From the NCBI GenBank assembly GCA_905203795.1, contig CAJKXG010000022.1, forward strand, positions 1-10,884: 10,884 nt of DNA, read 5' to 3'. The stretch is from an uncultured Oscillospiraceae bacterium. GTDB taxonomy: Bacteria > Bacillota > Clostridia > Oscillospirales > Acutalibacteraceae. The translations under genes and the position numbers were made by a program. Positions 6,486-10,884 of the stretch are shown one piece after another (within the stretch, counting starts at the first letter, position 1; every line of letters begins with the position of its first letter). The notes below the pieces were generated by a model. The model had not been told where the DNA came from. It worked only from the letters and a program-made list of their open reading frames with translations, and searched no databases.

Positions 6486-8141
6486 TTATGCTTTGGCGTT
6501 GTCGTTGGCGCGGATCGTGTCGCGCTTGATCTTGCCGCTGGTGGTTTTGGGCAGCTCCGCGACATACTCCACAATACGGGGGTACTTATACGGCGCGGTG
6601 TGCTGCTTGACAAACTGTTGCAGCTCGCGCGTCAGCTCCGGCGACGCGGTGTAGTCCGGGCGCAGTACCACCGTCGCCTTGACCACGCAGCCGCGTTCGG
6701 GATCGGGGGCGCCGGTGATGGCGCATTCCAATACTGCGGGGTGGCGGATCAGCGCGCTTTCCACCTCAAACGGGCCGATGCGGTAGCCGCTCGACTTGAT
6801 GATGTCGTCGGTGCGTCCCACAAACCAGTAATACCCGTCTTCGTCACAGTAGGCGGTGTCGCCGGTGTGATACACACCCTGCCGCCATGCACGTGCGCCG
6901 GCTTCTTCGTCGTGATCGTAGCCGCTGCACAGCCCGTAATCGTGCACCGGCGCGGGCAGCACCGCGATCTCGCCGACCGTGCCGGCTTTCACCGGCTGCC
7001 CGTGCTCGTCCACGATGCACACGCGGTACAGCGGCGACGGCTTGCCCATCGAGCCGTCCCGCACGGGTTCCCCGACCAAATGCCCGATCAGCATGGTCGT
7101 TTCCGTCTGCCCGTAGCCCTCGTGAATTTGCAGCCCCGTGATTTCATGGAACAGACGAATGATCTCCGCATTCAGCGCCTCGCCCGCCGTCGTCACATAC
7201 GACACACCCGCGAAATCCTCTGCCGTGATGCCGTTTTTCACCAAAAAGCGATAGATCGTCGGCGGGGCGCAGAAGGTGGTGACATGATAGTTTCTCAACA
7301 CTTCCAAAAGCTGCGGCGCGTTGAAATGCTCGAAATCGTACACCATGACCGCGCTGCCGCACAGCCATTGTCCGTAGATCTTACCCCACGACGCCTTGCC
7401 CCAGCCGGTGTCCGCCACCGACAAATGCAGCCCGCCGTCCTGTACATTCTGCCAATACCGCGCCGTGATGATGTGTGCCAGCGGATAGGAATGCTCATGT
7501 ACAACCGCCTTGGGGAAGCCGGTCGTGCCGGAGGTGAAATACAGCAAAAACGGATCGGTGCTGCGATTGTCGATGCGGTCGAGTACCGGCGGAAATGCCT
7601 GCATTTCCTCGTCAATCGCCGTAAAACCGTCCGGCTGTTTCCGTATGCTGAACAGTTGCAGCGGCGAACCGCACTCGGCGGCACAGCCGCGCACATGCGC
7701 CGCCAGCGCGTCGTCCTCGCCCGCGATCATGATCGCCTTCACATCGGCGGTGCGCACACGGTACACCAGTTCTTCCTGCTGCAACATATAGGTTGCGGGG
7801 ATCGCCACCGCGTTCAGGCGGTGCAGCGCCAGCAGCAGATACCAGTATTCGTAATGCCGTTTGAGCAGCAGCATCACGCGGTCACCCTTGCCGATGCCCT
7901 GTGCCGCAAGATAATTCGCGGCACGGTTGGACAGGTCGCGCAATTCCGTGAAGGTGAAGGTTCGCTCACGGCCCGCGATGTCACACCACACCATCGCCAC
8001 CCGCTCCGGCTCGACTTCGGCGATGGCATCCACCACGTCGTAAGCGAAATTGAAGTTTTCGGGACACACCACCTCAAACGAGGTCAATCGCCCGGTTTCG
8101 TCCACGGTTTCCCGACAAAATTTTGTATACAACGGCTGCAT
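6486..8141 (-). CDS. AMP-forming acyl-CoA synthetase (medium-chain ACS-like)
   Basis: 551 residues, full length for the ANL adenylating family. It activates a carboxylic acid with ATP to an acyl-adenylate and transfers it to CoA. Motifs in order: the phosphate loop YFTSGTTGFPK (201-211), TTAGEALN (317-324), EGYGQTETT (341-349), YHTGD (424-428), the hinge region RTDDIIKSSGYRIGPFEVES (443-462), and the catalytic lysine K537 in TSGKIKR. The residues needed for both half-reactions are present. Overall it resembles bacterial medium-chain or short-chain acyl-CoA synthetases (ACSM-like) more than acetyl-CoA synthetase; the true chain length cannot be read from sequence. The start is supported by GGAAAGGAAG, which lies inside the end of accA, only 3 bases separating the genes. 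This last gene of the fab-acc operon may recycle free fatty acids or take up exogenous ones. Confidence 0.88.
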   Translation of the reverse strand: MQPLYTKFCRETVDETGRLTSFEVVCPENFNFAYDVVDAIAEVEPERVAMVWCDIAGRERTFTFTELRDLSNRAANYLAAQGIGKGDRVMLLLKRHYEYWYLLLALHRLNAVAIPATYMLQQEELVYRVRTADVKAIMIAGEDDALAAHVRGCAAECGSPLQLFSIRKQPDGFTAIDEEMQAFPPVLDRIDNRSTDPFLLYFTSGTTGFPKAVVHEHSYPLAHIITARYWQNVQDGGLHLSVADTGWGKASWGKIYGQWLCGSAVMVYDFEHFNAPQLLEVLRNYHVTTFCAPPTIYRFLVKNGITAEDFAGVSYVTTAGEALNAEIIRLFHEITGLQIHEGYGQTETTMLIGHLVGEPVRDGSMGKPSPLYRVCIVDEHGQPVKAGTVGEIAVLPAPVHDYGLCSGYDHDEEAGARAWRQGVYHTGDTAYCDEDGYYWFVGRTDDIIKSSGYRIGPFEVESALIRHPAVLECAITGAPDPERGCVVKATVVLRPDYTASPELTRELQQFVKQHTAPYKYPRIVEYVAELPKTTSGKIKRDTIRANDNAKA

Positions 8142-8144
8142 CGG

Positions 8145-8939
8145 TCAAACTTCCTTTCCGTCCCGATAACGACCGAACGCACGGAAGCGTTGATAGCGCG
8201 CTTCGGTCAGTTGCGCCGGCGACAATGCCGCCAGCTCGCGCAGATCCAACAGCAGTTGGCTGCGAATGGCGTCGCACATGCGGTCAAAATGCTCGAAATC
8301 CTCGCGGAACACCGTCTCCGCTACGCCGAACGCCTGCATATCCGCCGCCGTGATATGCAGGCAGTCCGCCGCCTGCTCCACCTGATGCGCGTCCTTCCAG
8401 ATAATACTGGCACAGCCTTCGGGGCTGATGACCGAGTAGACAGCATTTTCCGGCATGTACACGCGATCCGCCGCCGCCAGCGCCAGTGCGCCGCCGCTGC
8501 CGCCCTCGCCGATGACCAACGAGATCACCGGCGTGCGCAGATCCATCATGGACAGGATATTTTCCGCAATCGCCTGTCCCTGCCCGCGCTCCTCTGCGTC
8601 GTCGCCGCAGTACGCGCCCAGCGTATCCACAAAGCAGATGACGGGACGACCGAATTTTTCCGCCTGTTTCATCAGGCGCAGCGCTTTGCGGTAGCCCTCC
8701 GGACGCGGACAGCCGAAACTGCGTTTCATGCGGCTTTGCAGATCTACGCCTTTTTCAATGGCAATATATGTCACCGGTATACCGCTGAGTGACGCGATGC
8801 CTGCTACGATCGCGGCGTCGTCGCCGAAGCGGCGGTCGCCGTGCAGCTCGATGGCGTCCTCCAGCAGCCCGTCAATATATGCGACCGCTGTGGGACGCCC
8901 GTTCGCGCGCGCCGTCTTGAGTCGTTCATATGCCGTCAT
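8145..8939 (-). CDS. accA: Acetyl-CoA carboxylase carboxyltransferase subunit alpha
   Basis: 264 residues from the ATG at 8939. This start is chosen over the ATG ten codons upstream because GGAAGGGGG lies just before it and the family normally begins around TAYERLKTAR. Crotonase-like carboxyltransferase fold: HGDRRFGDDAAIVAGIA (33-49), FVDTLGAYCGDDAEERGQ (103-120), the GEGGSGGALA loop (144-153) and SPEGCASIIWKD (172-183), which help bind acetyl-CoA and carboxybiotin. With AccD it moves carboxyl from biotin on AccB to acetyl-CoA to make malonyl-CoA, the first committed step of fatty acid synthesis. Shorter than the E. coli protein (about 319), as the N-terminal extension is absent, which is common in Clostridia. 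It overlaps accD by 14 bases, pointing to coupled translation. Confidence 0.95.
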   Translation of the reverse strand: MTAYERLKTARANGRPTAVAYIDGLLEDAIELHGDRRFGDDAAIVAGIASLSGIPVTYIAIEKGVDLQSRMKRSFGCPRPEGYRKALRLMKQAEKFGRPVICFVDTLGAYCGDDAEERGQGQAIAENILSMMDLRTPVISLVIGEGGSGGALALAAADRVYMPENAVYSVISPEGCASIIWKDAHQVEQAADCLHITAADMQAFGVAETVFREDFEHFDRMCDAIRSQLLLDLRELAALSPAQLTEARYQRFRAFGRYRDGKEV

Positions 8940-9792
8940 GCGCAAGCGCCCCCTTCCAATCCGTCGCATGCTGCCGCAGCAGCACCGTCAACGTGTCGCG
9001 CTGTTCGCCGCGCGGCACGATCTTATCAATAAACCCGTGTGCCAACAGGAATTCCGCACTCTGGAAATCCGCCGGCAGCTGCCGCCCGATGGTCTGCTCG
9101 ATCACGCGCCGTCCGGCAAAGCCGATCAGCGCCTTCGGTTCGGCAAGGATGATATCGCCCTGCATCGCAAAGCTGGCGGTTACGCCGCCGGTGGTCGGGT
9201 CGGTCAAGATGGGGATGTACAGCCCGCCGCCGTCGCTGTGGCGCGCCACCGCACCGCTGACCTTCGCCATCTGCATCAGCGAAAGGATGCCCTCCTGCAT
9301 CCGCGCGCCTCCGGAAGCGGCAAACCCGATCACGGGCAGCCCTTCATCGGTCGCCAGTTCAAACAGGCGGGTGAGCTTTTCGCCCACCGCCGAGCCCATG
9401 CTCGCCATGATGAAACGCGGGTCCATCGCAAACAGCGCGCAGGGATAACCGCCGACCGTCGCCGTGCCGCACACCACCGCTTCGTTCTCACCGGTGCGCT
9501 GCCGTGCATCCGACAACTTCTCGGCGTAGTGGGGAAAATGCAGCGGGTCGATGCTTTGTACGTCAGAAAAGTATTCTTTGAAGGACTTCTTGTCTGTCAG
9601 CAGTTCGATGCGCGCGCGGGCGCTGAGACGATAGTGATGCCCGCAATCGGGGCAGACCATGTGCGTCTTGGCCAGTTGCTTTTTGGTATATACGCTGTGA
9701 CAGTCGGGGCAGGTTACGCCGTCGGCCGTGTCTGCCGCCGTGTTGCCGCCGAACAGCCCTTTGACTTTATTCAGTGTATCACGCACGTCCAT
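8926..9792 (-). CDS. accD: Acetyl-CoA carboxylase carboxyltransferase subunit beta
   Basis: 288 residues, the usual length. An N-terminal zinc ribbon has four cysteines, C28, C31, C47 and C50 (CPDC twice), as in bacterial AccD. The rest is a carboxyltransferase fold with FAASGGARMQEGILSLMQM, TDPTTGGVTASFAM, and EPKALIGFAGRRVIEQT, all strongly family-typical. Forms the alpha2beta2 carboxyltransferase with AccA, the next gene. AAGGAG lies before the start, and the gene overlaps fabZ by 14 bases. The accC gene expected nearby in many Firmicute clusters is not between fabZ and accD. Confidence 0.96.
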   Translation of the reverse strand: MDVRDTLNKVKGLFGGNTAADTADGVTCPDCHSVYTKKQLAKTHMVCPDCGHHYRLSARARIELLTDKKSFKEYFSDVQSIDPLHFPHYAEKLSDARQRTGENEAVVCGTATVGGYPCALFAMDPRFIMASMGSAVGEKLTRLFELATDEGLPVIGFAASGGARMQEGILSLMQMAKVSGAVARHSDGGGLYIPILTDPTTGGVTASFAMQGDIILAEPKALIGFAGRRVIEQTIGRQLPADFQSAEFLLAHGFIDKIVPRGEQRDTLTVLLRQHATDWKGALAHDGI

Positions 9793-10219
9793 CCGCAGAC
9801 GCTCCTTCCTCGATCAGCGCAAACGAAAAATCCGCCGTCACGCACATCGTGCCGTTGACATAGCCCTTGCCGGTCGCGCGGTAAAACGCGCCCTTCGACC
9901 GCGTGATGCTGCACACCGTCTCCAGCGTGTCGCCCGGACGAACGGGGTGCTTGAACGACACCTTGTCCAGCCCCGTGAAATACGGCGTAAACGGTTGGGT
10001 GCGCCCCTCGCCGAGCAGCACGCACACCGACTGCGCCAAAATCTCGCACAAGATCACGCCCGGCACGACGGGATTGCCGGGGAAATGCCCCTGCAAAAAC
10101 CACTCGTCGCCGCGGATAGTCTTTTTGCCGTGCGCTTCGCCGTCGATGACCGTCGCCTCGTCCACCAACAGCATGTTGTCGCGGTGCGGCAGAATGGCTT
10201 TCAGCTCTTCCTGTGTCAT
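9779..10219 (-). CDS. fabZ: 3-hydroxyacyl-ACP dehydratase
   Basis: 146 residues, normal length for this hot-dog fold enzyme. It removes water from 3-hydroxyacyl-ACP to give trans-2-enoyl-ACP in each elongation cycle. It begins with the family pattern LPHRDNMLLVD and has the active site H45 in GHFPGNPVVPGV and E59 in LCEILAQ. The C-terminal part (residues 90-146), with FKHPVRPGDTL, completes the fold. The GGGGGCGGG site lies 5 to 13 bases before the ATG and only 12 bases separate it from fabF. The ACP-interacting partner genes lie upstream, outside the window. Confidence 0.95.
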   Translation of the reverse strand: MTQEELKAILPHRDNMLLVDEATVIDGEAHGKKTIRGDEWFLQGHFPGNPVVPGVILCEILAQSVCVLLGEGRTQPFTPYFTGLDKVSFKHPVRPGDTLETVCSITRSKGAFYRATGKGYVNGTMCVTADFSFALIEEGASADGRA

Positions 10220-10231
10220 GTTCCCGCCCCC

Positions 10232-10884
10232 TTATACGCGTTTGAACGCGACGCAGGCGTTGTGACCGCCGAACCCCAGCGATTCGGACATCGCCAGCTC
10301 CAGCGGCGTGTGCGCCGCTTCCAGCGGGGTGTAGTTCAGATCGCACGCTTCGTCCGGCTCGTGCAGATTCGCCGTCGGCGGCACGAGATTGTCGCGCAGC
10401 GCCAAAATCGCCGCGATGGCTTCCACCGCGCCCGCCGCGCCCAGCATATGCCCCGTCACCGCTTTGGTGGAGCTGATATGCAGTGCATACGCCGCGTCAC
10501 CGAACACCTTTTTCAGCGCCGTCGTTTCGGTCGTGTCATTAAGAGCCGTGCCGGTGCCGTGCGCGTTCATATAGATCTTGTCGGCGGGTACATCGGCGTC
10601 GCCCAGCGTTTCCTGAATGGCGCGTACGATGGCGGTCGCTTCGGGATCGGGAGCGGTCACATGGTGCGCGTCGCAGGTCGAACCGTAGCCGCTCACCTCG
10701 GCGTAGATCTTCGCACCGCGCGCCGCCGCGTGCTCGTACTCTTCCAAGATCAGCGCCCCCGCGCCCTCGCCCATGATGAAGCCTGCGCGCCGTTTGTCAA
10801 ACGGCAGCGACGCGGCGTCGGGGTCGGCGGAGGCGGACAACGCAAGACAGTTGCCGAAGCCGGCGACGGCGAGCGGGGTGATGG
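10232..10884 (-). CDS. fabF: 3-oxoacyl-ACP synthase II (FabF), C-terminal part
   Basis: About 217 residues are visible out of a usual 410; the gene runs off the right edge, and the frame continues to the last base as ITPLAVAGFG, matching FabF. Visible are FDKRRAGFIMGEGAGAL, the catalytic histidine in NAHGTGT, the lysine and second histidine in STKAVTGHMLGAAGA, and the closing SLGFGGHNACVAF. The active-site cysteine lies in the missing N-terminal half. It condenses malonyl-ACP with acyl-ACP to lengthen the chain by two carbons. An FabB-type enzyme cannot be excluded, but Firmicute clusters normally carry FabF. The operon promoter is upstream and unseen. Confidence 0.93.
   Translation of the reverse strand, partial: ITPLAVAGFGNCLALSASADPDAASLPFDKRRAGFIMGEGAGALILEEYEHAAARGAKIYAEVSGYGSTCDAHHVTAPDPEATAIVRAIQETLGDADVPADKIYMNAHGTGTALNDTTETTALKKVFGDAAYALHISSTKAVTGHMLGAAGAVEAIAAILALRDNLVPPTANLHEPDEACDLNYTPLEAAHTPLELAMSESLGFGGHNACVAFKRV

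Noticed and set aside
6414..8792. A 792-codon open frame on the plus strand, opposite the acyl-CoA synthetase and accA
   Set aside because: It is antisense to two clear enzymes, rich in His, Arg and Ala without any recognisable domain, and explained by the codon bias of the GC-rich genes below it.
8940..8969. Upstream ATG at 8969 as the accA start
   Set aside because: The ten extra codons contain the ribosome site for the ATG at 8939, and the family sequence begins at the later start.
8728..9858. A 376-codon plus-strand frame opposite accA and accD
   Set aside because: Same compositional shadow; no family pattern and no ribosome site of note, while the minus strand holds textbook AccA and AccD.
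9771..10346. A 191-codon minus-strand frame overlapping fabZ
   Set aside because: It is another frame of the same strand with an Arg- and Gly-rich product; fabZ in the correct frame carries all active-site motifs.

Overview
The window looks like chromosomal DNA from a moderately GC-rich Clostridia-type Firmicute, probably a gut Oscillospirales-like organism. The evidence is the separate accD and accA carboxyltransferase genes (accD with a zinc ribbon) in a fabF-fabZ-acc cluster, purine-rich Shine-Dalgarno sites before almost every gene, and a membrane-anchored LytM-type M23 peptidase. The lineage is inferred from protein style; no marker gene is present.

Layout. (1) Bases 2-2104, plus strand: the 3' part of a large, probably exported, AT-rich gene. 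It encodes a circularly permuted papain-like (YiiX/NlpC-P60 superfamily) domain followed by six FG-GAP/VCBS-type propeller repeats. It ends at a strong terminator. (2) 2289-3317, plus: a membrane-anchored M23 (LytM) endopeptidase, then a terminator. (3) 3398-4588, plus: an unusual fusion of an alpha/beta hydrolase with a GNAT acetyltransferase, with its own extended -10 promoter. (4) 4676-5554, plus: an AraC-type regulator with a C-terminal GyrI-like effector-binding domain. (5) 5623-6351, minus: a MerR-type regulator with a C-terminal TipAS drug-binding domain. It converges on the AraC gene across a shared bidirectional terminator and has a MerR-style promoter with a 19-bp spacer. (6) 6486-10884, minus: the distal half of a fatty-acid synthesis operon, fabF (partial) - fabZ - accD - accA - acyl-CoA synthetase, ending at a terminator.

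How the genes work together. AccA and AccD form the carboxyltransferase that makes malonyl-CoA. FabF elongates and FabZ dehydrates acyl-ACP chains. The acyl-CoA ligase at the end of the operon would activate free acids. accB and accC, often found between fabF, fabZ and accD in Firmicute clusters, are absent from those positions here.

The most interesting signal is in the two convergent ligand-sensing regulators. Each has a strong internal Shine-Dalgarno (GGAGG-N7-ATG) and an in-frame ATG at the junction between its DNA-binding part and its ligand-binding domain. This predicts that each gene makes both a full-length regulator and a free ligand-binding domain, as known for tipA (TipAL/TipAS) of Streptomyces. 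I see no RNA genes, CRISPR arrays, insertion sequences or attachment sites, and no gene-free stretch longer than 300 bases.
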